From assembly GCA_020846935.1 (NCBI GenBank), contig JADLCY010000001.1, positions 1-64,000 of the forward strand: a DNA stretch of 64,000 nt, in the 5' to 3' direction. Both the position numbers and the translations under genes were made by a program. The DNA is from Gemmatimonadaceae bacterium (GTDB lineage Bacteria > Gemmatimonadota > Gemmatimonadetes > Gemmatimonadales > Gemmatimonadaceae). Under the pieces are notes generated by a model. It did no database searches, had not been told where the DNA came from, and was given only the letters and a program-made list of their open reading frames with translations. Positions 1 to 7,733 of this stretch are shown here, piece by piece; the first letter of the stretch is position 1, and each line of letters starts with the position of its first letter.

Positions 1-19
1 CCCGTAGGTGTGGCGTTAA

Positions 20-39
20 GGGGGGGGGGGGGGGGGGGG
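20..39. repeat. 20-base poly-G homopolymer
   Basis: An uninterrupted run of 20 G residues sits near the left edge, followed shortly by further G/C-only runs. No gene is seen in bases 1-201. It could be a true slippage-prone tract or an assembly artefact at a contig edge. Confidence 0.9.
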
Positions 40-201
40 AAAACTAAACGCGCGGCCCCGGGGGGGGCCCCGCTTCGTTGTCGAGCGATCCGTGCGTCCT
101 TCGCGAGCGTCCATCTGTGCATTCCTTCCGTCGGCCCGGTCCAGCGTCCGCTCGTCTGTTCCTCATCCCTTGCGCGGGGGTTTGCCCTCCGCGCGAGTGG
201 G

Positions 202-1089
202 TCAGGCCGCGAAGCTGCTCAGCGCGCGCCCGACGTCGCCTTCGCGGAGGCGCTTGAGGGCGCGGTCCCGGAGCTGGCGAACCCGTTCGCGGGTGACGCC
301 GAGCATGGAGCCGATTTCTTCGAGCGTGTGTTCGCGCCCGCCTTCGAGGCCGAAGTAGAGGCGCAGGACCTTGGCGTCGCGCGGCGGGAGCGTGGAGAGG
401 GCGAGTTCGATTTCGTCGGTGAGGAAGCGGTTCATGGCTTCCTCTTCGGTGTCGGGCATCTCATCGGCGACAAAGCGTTCGATGAGGGCGCGATCGCCTT
501 CGGGGTCCATGGGCGCATCGAGGCGCACGTCGCCGGTGTTGAGGGCGGCGAGCGACTGGACGACGTCGACGGAGAGGCCGGTGAGCTGGGAGAGCTCCTC
601 GGGAGAGGGTTCGCGCCGGAGCTTTTGGCGGAGGATCTCCGAGGCCTTGATGATGCGCGAGAGGTCGGCCGTGCGATTGAGGGGGACGCGCACGGTGCGG
701 CCCTGGCGCGCGAGGGAGGACAGGATGGCCTGTCGGATCCACCACACGGCGTAGGAGATGAACTTGACGCCCTGGTCCGGGTCGAACTTTCTCGCCGCGG
801 TGAGCAGGCCGACATTGCCCTCGCCGATCAGGTCGATGAGAGGGAGCCCACGATTCTGGTATTTCTTGGCGACGGAGATGACAAAGCGGAGGTTGCGCTT
901 GACGAGTTCCTGCAGGGCATCCTGGTCGCCGGCGCGGATCTTCCGGGCGAGTTCGATTTCTTCCTGGCCCTTGAGGAGCGGGTAGGTGCTGACCTCATAG
1001 AGGTACTGGTCCAGGATATCACGCTCCGGCTCACTCGGCGCGATCCCCTGGGGGGTCGTGCGTCGGCGTCGGCGCTTGACTTCGGTCAT
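202..1089 (-). CDS. RNA polymerase sigma factor, RpoD/SigA-like (group 1 or 2)
   Basis: A 295-residue sigma-70 protein that directs RNA polymerase to minus-35/minus-10 promoters. Region 1.2 starts near residue 24 (DILDQYLYEV), region 2 holds DLIGEGNVGLL and KFISYAVWWIRQAI (core binding, minus-10 recognition and melting), region 3 follows RVPLNR, and region 4 ends with the helix-turn-helix EEIGSMLGVTRERVRQLRDRA for the minus-35 element. It has no region 1.1 and is much shorter than a typical E. coli-type RpoD, so it may be the housekeeping factor of this lineage or a group 2 factor. The basic N-terminus KRRRRR is unusual. Monocistronic, minus strand, divergent from the tRNA cluster. Confidence 0.93.
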   Translation of the reverse strand: MTEVKRRRRRTTPQGIAPSEPERDILDQYLYEVSTYPLLKGQEEIELARKIRAGDQDALQELVKRNLRFVISVAKKYQNRGLPLIDLIGEGNVGLLTAARKFDPDQGVKFISYAVWWIRQAILSSLARQGRTVRVPLNRTADLSRIIKASEILRQKLRREPSPEELSQLTGLSVDVVQSLAALNTGDVRLDAPMDPEGDRALIERFVADEMPDTEEEAMNRFLTDEIELALSTLPPRDAKVLRLYFGLEGGREHTLEEIGSMLGVTRERVRQLRDRALKRLREGDVGRALSSFAA

Positions 1090-1269
1090 TGTGCAAGGTC
1101 CTCGAGGACGCTGATGTGTAGTTGGGAATCCTGCGGCGCGGGGGGAAGTTTCCGCGCGTGCTGCAGTGCGCTGGAGGCACCAGATTCGGGCACTCGTCAG
1201 GCAGCAAATGGGTGCAGCGAAAGTCGAGTCAAGATACTGGTAGCACGCGATTTCGCCAGAGTGATTTTC

Positions 1270-1298
1270 TTGACTTCGACACTACCCCCGGATACCAT
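1270..1298 (+). promoter_or_regulatory. sigma-70 promoter of the tRNA cluster
   Basis: TTGACT at 1270-1275, a 17-base spacer, and TACCAT at 1293-1298 give a good sigma-70 promoter about 40 bases before the tRNA-Ala gene, in a locally AT-richer stretch. Confidence 0.65.
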
Positions 1299-1337
1299 TC
1301 CCGGTTCCTGATCCGGGCCTTGGCCGGGGTCTGGATG

Positions 1338-1410
<73 letters not shown>

Positions 1411-1475
1411 TGGCCGGCGGGGGATGTGAAGGGGAGCCGGTAGCGGTCTCATCAGCCCCTCACACAGCAGCAGAC

Positions 1476-1548
1476 GCGGGAATAGCTCAGTTGGTAGAGC
1501 ACAACCTTGCCAAGGTTGGGGTCGCGGGTTCGAGTCCCGTTTCCCGCT
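1476..1548 (+). tRNA. tRNA-Gly (GCC)
   Basis: Acceptor GCGGGAA pairs with TTCCCGC; anticodon stem CAACC/GGTTG encloses TTGCCAA, anticodon GCC; T loop GTTCGAGTC. Discriminator base T; CCA not encoded. Confidence 0.95.
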
Positions 1549-1652
1549 CTCAAGGGCGGGTGGGCGGGTGAGTGAGCAGGTGGCTGGTCGATCGGCTCGG
1601 AGAGTCGGCGGCCCATCCTGATCCGCTCACCGGCCCACCCGCCTCAAGTTCC

Positions 1653-1726
1653 GGGCGGTTAGCTCAGTTGGTTAGAGCGCCACGTTGACATCGTGGAGGT
1701 CACAAGTTCGAGTCTTGTACCGCCCA
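1653..1726 (+). tRNA. tRNA-Val (GAC)
   Basis: Acceptor GGGCGGT pairs with ACCGCCC; anticodon stem CCACG/CGTGG encloses TTGACAT, anticodon GAC; D arm AGCTCAGTTGGTTAGAGC and T loop GTTCGAGTC are canonical. CCA not encoded. Confidence 0.95.
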
Positions 1727-1767
1727 CTGGGACACGCTCAAGTAGTTGCAGGGCAAGAAGTTGGTGT

Positions 1768-1841
1768 GCGCTCGTAGCTCAATTGGATAGAGCATCTGAC
1801 TACGGATCAGAAGGTTGGGAGTTCGAGTCTCTCCGAGCGCG
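1768..1841 (+). tRNA. tRNA-Arg (ACG)
   Basis: Acceptor GCGCTCG pairs with CGAGCGC; anticodon stem TCTGA/TCAGA encloses CTACGGA, anticodon ACG. In bacteria the A34 of this tRNA is normally deaminated to inosine so that it reads CGU, CGC and CGA. Confidence 0.95.
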
Positions 1842-1864
1842 TCCACAATCAGTCTTTACCGATT

Positions 1865-1940
<76 letters not shown>

Positions 1941-1951
1941 ATAGAGAAGGC

Positions 1952-1983
1952 AAACGCCGACGGACCCAGTCCGGCGGCGTTTT
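1952..1983 (+). terminator. intrinsic terminator after tRNA-Pro
   Basis: AAACGCCG at 1952-1959 pairs with CGGCGTTT at 1975-1982; an inner CGGAC/GTCCG helix with a CCA loop extends the stem, and TTTT follows. It likely ends transcription of the five-tRNA unit. Confidence 0.8.
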
Positions 1984-2219
1984 GCGTTGGACGCTTTTCT
2001 GGAAGAGGCTCCCATTCTTCGCTCTCGCTTTGCCACCGACGCGCGCCGGCGCAGGTGTTGCCTCCCGTTCGTTGGCGCGCCTTCCACGGGGTGCTTCGAT
2101 TGAGACCGGCCGCGGCGCCCCTCGAGACGCCGCGCGGCCCACTCTGGGTATCGAGGCCGGCGAAGGTGGCCGCCGCAGTGGCATTTGGTCGGGTCCTCCC
2201 CTTACCCTTCCGCACTCCT

Positions 2220-2293
2220 GCGCCCTTAGCTCAATCGGATAGAGCGTCTGACTTCGGATCAGAAGGTTGGGGGTTCGAGTCCCTCAGGGCGCG
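2220..2293 (+). tRNA. tRNA-Arg (TCG)
   Basis: Acceptor GCGCCCT pairs with AGGGCGC; anticodon stem TCTGA/TCAGA encloses CTTCGGA, anticodon TCG; T loop GTTCGAGTC. It lies beyond the terminator at 1952-1983, so it is probably transcribed separately, although no promoter stands out. Confidence 0.95.
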
Positions 2294-2308
2294 TTGGCCG
2301 GGCGAGAA

Positions 2309-2998
2309 CTACCCGGTCGCTTTCGCGTTGCTCGCCACGATCTCATCGGCAACGGCCTGCCGGTCCTCGCGCTGACGGAGCGTAGCGTTGGGGTCCCAGG
2401 GTGCCCGGTGCAGCAGCGCCGGCACCTGCTCGCCCATGATCTCCGACATGGCGGGGTGCAGGATGCTCACGAGGCGTGCAACGCGGGTCTCCATGTCGCT
2501 GAGCACGGCCGAGGCGTAGGCGAGCTGCTGGCTGGTGATGTCCTGGAACTGCATGTGGCCCATGAGCGCGAAGAGTTCGTCGCGCATGCCGTTCCGAATC
2601 ACCGGGCCGCGCGTGGACTCGTCCGGCGCGCCGGCGAGCCCATCGAGCTCGTCGACCATCGACGAGCAGCGCTCGAGCCCATCGAGGATGTCGGTCGCGG
2701 CCACCTCGGTGGCGGCGGACACTTCCCGCAGTTTGTCGTGGGTCTGCTGAAGCCGGTCGACCGATGAGCGCTGGAGCGCGCCGCGGCTCTCACGGAGGCC
2801 CTCGAGGACGCGATGCAGTTCGCCGTAGCCCTGCACGACGAGGGCAACGAAGTCCGTGAGATCGGCGGGCGGCCTGGGCGCATTCGACACGGGTTCCGCC
2901 ACGCTCCCGGGCTCTCCGGTCATGTCGAGCAGGGCGGAGTCGACGAGGCGAAGGGCGGCCTCGGAGTCGTACAGGCGCTCGCGCGTTGGGTGGCTCAT
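2309..2998 (-). CDS. cheZ: CheZ-family CheY-P phosphatase
   Basis: A 229-residue, mostly helical protein. Near residue 150 the segment MQFQDITSQQ matches the CheZ catalytic motif, with the acidic residue and the glutamine four positions later (D143 and Q147 in E. coli CheZ) both kept; these position water for CheY-P hydrolysis. A long helix before it and a helical tail after it fit the CheZ hairpin, but the C-terminal CheY-binding helix is not obvious. The ATG lies 2 bases after the cheY stop, so the pair is translationally linked. It would end the motor-switching signal at the flagellar pole. The start was chosen because the reading frame upstream overlaps cheY. Confidence 0.82.
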   Translation of the reverse strand: MSHPTRERLYDSEAALRLVDSALLDMTGEPGSVAEPVSNAPRPPADLTDFVALVVQGYGELHRVLEGLRESRGALQRSSVDRLQQTHDKLREVSAATEVAATDILDGLERCSSMVDELDGLAGAPDESTRGPVIRNGMRDELFALMGHMQFQDITSQQLAYASAVLSDMETRVARLVSILHPAMSEIMGEQVPALLHRAPWDPNATLRQREDRQAVADEIVASNAKATG

Positions 2999-3000
2999 GG

Positions 3001-3372
3001 TTACGCCGCCGCGGACTGTCCGGCCAGCACGGCGTCGACCTTTTCCTTGAGCACCTGCGGCGTGAAGGGCTTCACGATGTAGGTGTTCACCCCGGCCTGG
3101 ATCGCCGCCATGATGTCTTCGCGTACGCTGCGCGTGGTGACCATGAGGATCGGCGTGGTGACACCATTCGCACGCAGCGCCTTGGCGAACTCCAGGCCGG
3201 ACATGTTGGGCATGTTCCAGTCGGTGATGATGAACTGAATGGATGCGTCGCAGCGATCGAGCGCCTCCTTCCCATCCGCGGCCTCGACACACTCGGTGTA
3301 GCCGATGCGCTGCAGTGAGTTCACGAGGATCCGGCGCATCGTGGCGGAATCGTCAACGACCAGGAACTTCAT
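3001..3372 (-). CDS. cheY: CheY-type single-domain response regulator
   Basis: A 123-residue stand-alone receiver domain. Acidic pocket D7-D8 (VVDDS), phospho-acceptor D51 (ITDWNMPNMSG), T79 and K101 (IVKPF) are all present and match CheY closely. When phosphorylated it would bind the FliM N-terminus (an LSQNEIDALLG peptide is encoded in fliM in this window) to change rotation. It lies between flgM and cheZ on the same strand. No CheA, CheW, CheB, CheR or chemoreceptor gene lies in the window, so its kinase is elsewhere. Confidence 0.93.
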   Translation of the reverse strand: MKFLVVDDSATMRRILVNSLQRIGYTECVEAADGKEALDRCDASIQFIITDWNMPNMSGLEFAKALRANGVTTPILMVTTRSVREDIMAAIQAGVNTYIVKPFTPQVLKEKVDAVLAGQSAAA

Positions 3373-3393
3373 GATGGGCGCTCGAGGAATCGC

Positions 3394-3693
3394 TTACGCG
3401 TCGCCGCGATCGAGGATGCGCCGGGCGACATCGGCCACGACGGCATCAGCATTGTAGGCACCTTCGAGGACGCGCCGGCGGATCTGGGCGAGGCGGTCGG
3501 CCGCATCGGTCGCCACAGGATGAACACGGGCGGCGCGTGCACGGCCGGCATCCGATATCTCGACGCGATCGAGGCGCTCCACCGCTGACGGTGCCTTCTT
3601 GCACCCCTCGCCGACGGGCAGGATGTGCGGCGCCCCCGGCTCGCGCGGACGCTCGGGTCGAACCGGCCCCTGGTTCCCGTTGTTCACTTTCAT
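3394..3693 (-). CDS. flgM: FlgM-like anti-sigma-28 factor
   Basis: A 99-residue protein with a disordered, Gly/Pro-rich N-terminal half and a helical C-terminus (RLAQIRRRVLEGAYNADAVVADVARRIL) preceded by DRVEISDAGR, the usual FlgM arrangement. FlgM binds and holds FliA until the hook-basal body is complete, then leaves through the flagellar export channel. FliA is encoded near 49 kb. A good ribosome-binding site (GAGGAGG) precedes the ATG, and a FliA-type promoter lies just upstream, giving the expected autoregulatory loop. Confidence 0.78.
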   Translation of the reverse strand: MKVNNGNQGPVRPERPREPGAPHILPVGEGCKKAPSAVERLDRVEISDAGRARAARVHPVATDAADRLAQIRRRVLEGAYNADAVVADVARRILDRGDA

Positions 3694-3714
3694 GGGATTC
3701 CTCCTCTGTCTTCA

Positions 3715-3742
3715 GTATCGGCAGGAAACGGGCCTGAGTTGA
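3715..3742 (-). promoter_or_regulatory. FliA (sigma-28)-type promoter of flgM-cheY-cheZ
   Basis: Read on the minus strand: GCCGATAC (3715-3722) as minus-10, a 16-base spacer, and TCAA (3739-3742) at the minus-35 position. The minus-10 is one base from the GCCGATAA consensus and is shared with the flagellin and flgL upstream regions; the minus-35 matches TAAA only partly. Confidence 0.55.
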
Positions 3743-3796
3743 GGTGACCGACGGGGTGCGCCGGGGACACAGCGCCTTCCCGACAAACGGTCAGAG

Positions 3797-4108
3797 CTAC
3801 CGTTTGGCGTCCACGGTGCTCGGAGCCGCCGGGCCCCTGGGGGAGCGTTCGCGGCGCTGCCGGAGCAGTTCCTGGAGCACGCCGGCTCCCAACACGGGCG
3901 CGATGGCGGCCATGGGGGCGTGCTGACCGTCGAGTCGCTGGAGTCCGGCTACCGCGCTGGCGACGAGATCCTGCACTTCTTCAGAGGTCAGTTCGACCTG
4001 CCCCTCGGCGGCCTCGAGATCCCGGCGGAGCGTGCGCAGGACTTCGGCCAGCATCGCGGTGTCGCGGTCCGGCGTCGCGTCCGGCTCGGAGGGCCAGCGC
4101 GGGGGCAT
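3797..4108 (-). CDS. hypothetical protein in the fliS operon
   Basis: A 103-residue protein that I do not recognise. It is rich in charged residues, with a helical middle (TAMLAEVLRTLRRDLEAAEG) and an alanine-rich second helix, and it has no signal peptide or membrane segment. Its ATG lies 2 bases after the stop of the fliT-like gene, so it is part of the fliD-fliS-fliT transcription unit. A small helical export chaperone or filament assembly accessory is possible, but only from context. Confidence 0.6.
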   Translation of the reverse strand: MPPRWPSEPDATPDRDTAMLAEVLRTLRRDLEAAEGQVELTSEEVQDLVASAVAGLQRLDGQHAPMAAIAPVLGAGVLQELLRQRRERSPRGPAAPSTVDAKR

Positions 4109-4110
4109 GC

Positions 4111-4530
4111 CTAACGGGTTTCGTCGAGCCCGAGGGCGTGGCGGGCTTCGGCCGGCCGGGCGTGGTACGCCTTGCCGGCCTCGGCGTCACGGCGAAGCAG
4201 GTCGAGCTGGCGTCCGATGTCACCGCGCAGGTCTGCAGCGCGTTGCAGCAGTGCGCCGTTGAGCGTGGCGGCGTGGCGAACGACGCGCTCAACGGGCGCG
4301 AGGATGGCGTCCGCGTCGGCCCGCTGCCCGCGCGGCATGACGCGGCGCAACGCGGACACGTGTCCGGCCACGGTCGCGAAGCGCGCCGAGACCAGGTCGC
4401 GCGCGTCGAGCGCGGTGGCAAGCGCGCCGTCGTTGCTCTCCACGCACGCCTGCAGCCCGGCCTCGGAGAGCGCGATGAAACGCTCGGCGAGCGTATGAAG
4501 CTCGGTGGCGGCGCGCTGCAGCGACGTCAT
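4111..4530 (-). CDS. FliT/FlgN-like helical flagellar chaperone (putative)
   Basis: A 139-residue all-helical protein located directly after fliS, with the ATG overlapping the fliS stop codon (ATGA). Size, position and low-complexity helices (for example RFIALSEAGLQACVESNDGA) match export chaperones of the FliT/FlgN type, which keep FliD or hook-associated proteins unfolded before secretion. Similarity to FliT is not strong enough to be sure by eye. The C-terminus (RHALGLDETR) is polar, as in chaperones that dock on FliI/FliJ. Confidence 0.55.
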   Translation of the reverse strand: MTSLQRAATELHTLAERFIALSEAGLQACVESNDGALATALDARDLVSARFATVAGHVSALRRVMPRGQRADADAILAPVERVVRHAATLNGALLQRAADLRGDIGRQLDLLRRDAEAGKAYHARPAEARHALGLDETR

Positions 4531-4937
4531 GACACCGCGCGCGACGTCACGGGCGTCGCCAGGGTCATCGCCTCGGCAAAGGCGGCGCGCAGGTCGGTGA
4601 CCATGGCGCTGATGGCGTCGAGGCGCTCGACCTTCGGCTTGACCCCAAGCACCGACAGCTCCGAGAGCCAGAACGTGTAGAGTGACGCAAGATTGCCGGC
4701 GATCTCGCCGCCCTTTTCGCGATCGAGCGTGACGAGCAGCTCGGTCACGCCGGCGCGCGCACGATCGAGCGCCTCGCTGCGCGCGCTGCCGTCGACGTCA
4801 CCGGCCCGGAGCCTGGCACGCGCCAGGTTCACGAGCACGTGGTCGTAGATGATGAGGACGAGCTGTCCCGGCGACGCGGAAGCGACTTCGGCTTCGCGAT
4901 AGCGGGATCCCTGCCTGGCAACCGCGGCGTACGACAT
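4527..4937 (-). CDS. fliS: FliS, flagellin export chaperone
   Basis: A 136-residue protein with the FliS signature YREAEVASASPGQLVLIIYD at residues 12-31, followed by helices and the conserved GGEIAGNLASLYTFWLSEL segment. FliS wraps the flagellin C-terminus in the cytoplasm, stops premature polymerisation and delivers it to FlhA. It is also the competitor that frees FliW from flagellin in the FliW/CsrA circuit. Located between fliD and the fliT-like gene, with the flagellin gene just upstream of fliD. Confidence 0.94.
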   Translation of the reverse strand: MSYAAVARQGSRYREAEVASASPGQLVLIIYDHVLVNLARARLRAGDVDGSARSEALDRARAGVTELLVTLDREKGGEIAGNLASLYTFWLSELSVLGVKPKVERLDAISAMVTDLRAAFAEAMTLATPVTSRAVS

Positions 4938-4961
4938 GGTGGCTCGCTCGTGGGCGGACGA

Positions 4962-7628
4962 CTAGTTGTTGGCCTGAGCCTGCATCGAGGTGATGAAGCT
5001 CGAGAGCGCCGATCCCTGCTGCTGAATGCGGCTGATCGCCCGTTCCATCTCGACGAACTGCTTGACGAGGGCCTGTCGACGACGGTCGAGCGACTGCTGG
5101 ACAGTATCGGCACGGACCTGCAGATCCGTGATGTTCCGGTCGAGCGCGTCGCGCTGGGCCGTGATCGGGCCGTTGGCATCGATGACGAGATCCGCGGCGT
5201 TGCCGAGCATGCCGCCGACGCCAAGGGTGAAGGCGATGTCGCCGACCGCGCCGGTGGTCGTTCCGGTCCACGTCACCGCGAGGCCTTCGGTCACACCGCC
5301 CTGATTGCCGGTGAGCACCTGGCCGGATCCGGTGGCCGCGAGCCCGCCGATGGTTCCGGCCACGTCGGTCCCGGCGAAGGGGCCTGCCGCGATCCCCAAC
5401 TGTCCCGTGCTGTCTGCTCCTCCGGCCGTGTATGCCACGGTGAAGGTGGCGCCACTCCCGTAGCGGGCGCCGGTGAGCACGAGGTCATTCCCGCTCTTCG
5501 ACGCCGTCACCGCCATCTTGTTGCTGGTGAAGAGCGTGTTGAGCCTGGTGACGATGGTGTCGATGGTGTCGCCGTTGGCGAGCGACACGTTGCCGGTGAC
5601 GCCGCTCGACGAATCGGTGATGGTCAGCGTGTCAGCCGTGCCGTCATCGACATAGGTGCCTGAGAAACCGGCGCCGGTCGCGACGGCGGTGGTCGCCGCC
5701 TGCGTGATGTCGACGGCGTAGGTTCCGGGGATGCTCTTCGCGGTCGACACGAAGTAGCTGAGCGATCCGTTGGTCGTGGCGCCACCGGTCGTGAACAGCG
5801 TCACGACGTCGGAGAAGCTGGACTGGAGCGCCTTGGTGAGGGCGTCGGTGTCGAGCCTGAGCGTGCCGTCGGATTGCAGGGCGAGCCCGGCGTTGCCGGC
5901 GCGCTTGAAGGCACCGGTCAGGCCGGCGACGTCGTTGAGCAGCTGTCCGGTGAGCGAACCGAGCGAGCCGCGCAGGGTCGCGTTGAGGCGAAGCGGCGCC
6001 TTCTCCTTCGACTGCTCGGTGCGGAACTTGAGGAGTTCGTTGTAGGCCGTCGCGACTTCACCGAGCGTCTTGGCCACCGCGGCCGTGTCGCGGTCGACGG
6101 TGATGCTGGTGACGGTGCCGACTTCGGCCTGCTGCAGCGCGAGAGTGAGACCGGCGACGGCGTCGGTGATGGTGTTGCTGGCTCGCTGGATGACAACACC
6201 GTCGATGCGAGCCTGAGCATCGGTGCCCTTCACGACCTCACGCTGACGGCCCACGGTGGACGTGAGCTGGCGGCCCAGGTTGACGATGCTGGAATCGGCG
6301 GCCCGTGTCCCGGTGATGGTGAGCGCGAGCTGCGAGTCACCAGCGGCGCTGTCGGTGAGGACGATCTTCCCGTTCACGATGGAGGCCGTCGCCGAGCGCG
6401 TGCCGGCCCCAAAGCCGGACGTGGCGTCGTTGATACGATTGACCAGCGTCTGCATGGTGTCGCCGGCGCCCACGGTGAGGCTCATGGCAACGGCGCTGCC
6501 GTCGCCGCGCTTCCCGCCGATGCTGATGGTGTCGCCGCTGACGAATCCCAGCGGGTTGCCCGCGACACGCAGATCCGAAAGGAGCGTCGACGCGACGGCG
6601 TTGGCACCGCCTGCGTCGGTGTAGGTGTTTTCGCTGGTGATGACCTGGGTCACGCCCGAGCGGCCACCCTTCATCAGGCCGAGGACTTCGAGCGTGCGCT
6701 GTCCGTCGACGGTCGACGCGGAAACGGTGTCGCTGGTGACGAGTCGGTGGTCAGTCTTGCCATTGACGGTCTCCGACACGACGCTGGCATTGCCACCAGC
6801 CGCCATGATACGCGCGGCAATGGCCGAGAGCGAGTCGACGGAGAGGTCCACCGTGATGACCCGTCCACCGATCTCGATGGTGCTCGGCGGCGGGAACGAG
6901 ACGCCGAGCATGGTGGCGATGGCCGCGGTCGCGGATGAGACGCGGTAGCTCTGGACGCCACCGTCTGCGCCGATATTGAGTGACTTGGTGCTGTCCACCA
7001 CGCCCAGGGCCTGCAGCGTGCCGCTGGTGTCGTCGACCAACTCGATCCCGCGGGCGCCGGTGGCGTCGGCGCTGAGCACGAGACGGTGTTCGGCACCACC
7101 GGTACTGAGCACGCTGGCGGTGACGCCGGTTGCGTTGGTGCCGGTATTGAGCGCGCTGATCTTGTCACGCACCATCGACAGTGTATCGGTGGCGACGACG
7201 GTGACCTTCTGCCCGTTGACCGAGAACTCCCCGGTGATGCCGAGCGCGGTGGTGGCGCTCGCGACGATGTTGCCGCTCAGCTTGTTGGCGCGCGCGAGGT
7301 CGAGCACCTCCACCGCATAGGTGCCGGGGCTGGCGCCGACCGACGCGCTGGAGGTGAGCAGCGTGCGCCCGGTGCTCGCCGACGTGCCGCCACTCGTGCT
7401 GAACTTCGCAAAGGCGGCGCTGTCGCGCACGGCACGGACCGCGTCGCGGAACCTGGTGACGAGACCCTGATAGCTGCTCCACGCATCGACGCGCGACTTG
7501 GCGAGCGCCTGGCGCGCGGTGACCGGGTCCAGCCGCCGCTGCTTTTCGATGGCCATGATCTGGTCGACCATGTCGCGCCACTGAAAGCCGCTGGAGAGTC
7601 CGCTGAATGAGCCGATGGGGTCCGACAT
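4962..7628 (-). CDS. fliD: FliD, flagellar filament cap (HAP2), enlarged
   Basis: An 888-residue capping protein, against about 450-650 in many bacteria. The N-terminal domain starts FSGLSSGFQWRDMVDQIM and the C-terminal helix has RIQQQGSALSSFITSMQ, both typical of FliD. The middle holds several repeats of the flagellin-IN type: segments starting PGTYAVEV and PGTYAVDI recur, with many Thr/Ser/Gly beta repeats. It forms the pentameric or hexameric lid under which flagellin folds. A Shine-Dalgarno AAGGAGG (complement of 7633-7639) precedes the ATG, which supports this start. Confidence 0.94.
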   Translation of the reverse strand: MSDPIGSFSGLSSGFQWRDMVDQIMAIEKQRRLDPVTARQALAKSRVDAWSSYQGLVTRFRDAVRAVRDSAAFAKFSTSGGTSASTGRTLLTSSASVGASPGTYAVEVLDLARANKLSGNIVASATTALGITGEFSVNGQKVTVVATDTLSMVRDKISALNTGTNATGVTASVLSTGGAEHRLVLSADATGARGIELVDDTSGTLQALGVVDSTKSLNIGADGGVQSYRVSSATAAIATMLGVSFPPPSTIEIGGRVITVDLSVDSLSAIAARIMAAGGNASVVSETVNGKTDHRLVTSDTVSASTVDGQRTLEVLGLMKGGRSGVTQVITSENTYTDAGGANAVASTLLSDLRVAGNPLGFVSGDTISIGGKRGDGSAVAMSLTVGAGDTMQTLVNRINDATSGFGAGTRSATASIVNGKIVLTDSAAGDSQLALTITGTRAADSSIVNLGRQLTSTVGRQREVVKGTDAQARIDGVVIQRASNTITDAVAGLTLALQQAEVGTVTSITVDRDTAAVAKTLGEVATAYNELLKFRTEQSKEKAPLRLNATLRGSLGSLTGQLLNDVAGLTGAFKRAGNAGLALQSDGTLRLDTDALTKALQSSFSDVVTLFTTGGATTNGSLSYFVSTAKSIPGTYAVDITQAATTAVATGAGFSGTYVDDGTADTLTITDSSSGVTGNVSLANGDTIDTIVTRLNTLFTSNKMAVTASKSGNDLVLTGARYGSGATFTVAYTAGGADSTGQLGIAAGPFAGTDVAGTIGGLAATGSGQVLTGNQGGVTEGLAVTWTGTTTGAVGDIAFTLGVGGMLGNAADLVIDANGPITAQRDALDRNITDLQVRADTVQQSLDRRRQALVKQFVEMERAISRIQQQGSALSSFITSMQAQANN

Positions 7629-7690
7629 GGGTCCTCCTTGCCCGAAGCCCCGAAGCCGGCAGGTGCGCCGACTCCGGGGGTTTCGTCCTG

Positions 7691-7714
7691 CCTCCCGCCG
7701 ATGGTGACGGGAGG
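7691..7714 (-). terminator. stem-loop after the flagellin gene
   Basis: CCTCCCG (7691-7697) and CGGGAGG (7708-7714) form a 7-bp stem with a 10-base loop just past the flagellin stop codon. There is no T tract, so it may be a Rho-assisted terminator or a 3-prime mRNA stabiliser. Confidence 0.45.
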
Positions 7715-7733
7715 TTCGCGTGCGGTGGTGCGC

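Noticed and set aside
10-1311. Long plus-strand reading frame of 433 codons
   Set aside because: It is antisense to the sigma factor, starts in the poly-G tract and runs into the tRNA region; the minus-strand protein has clear sigma-70 motifs.
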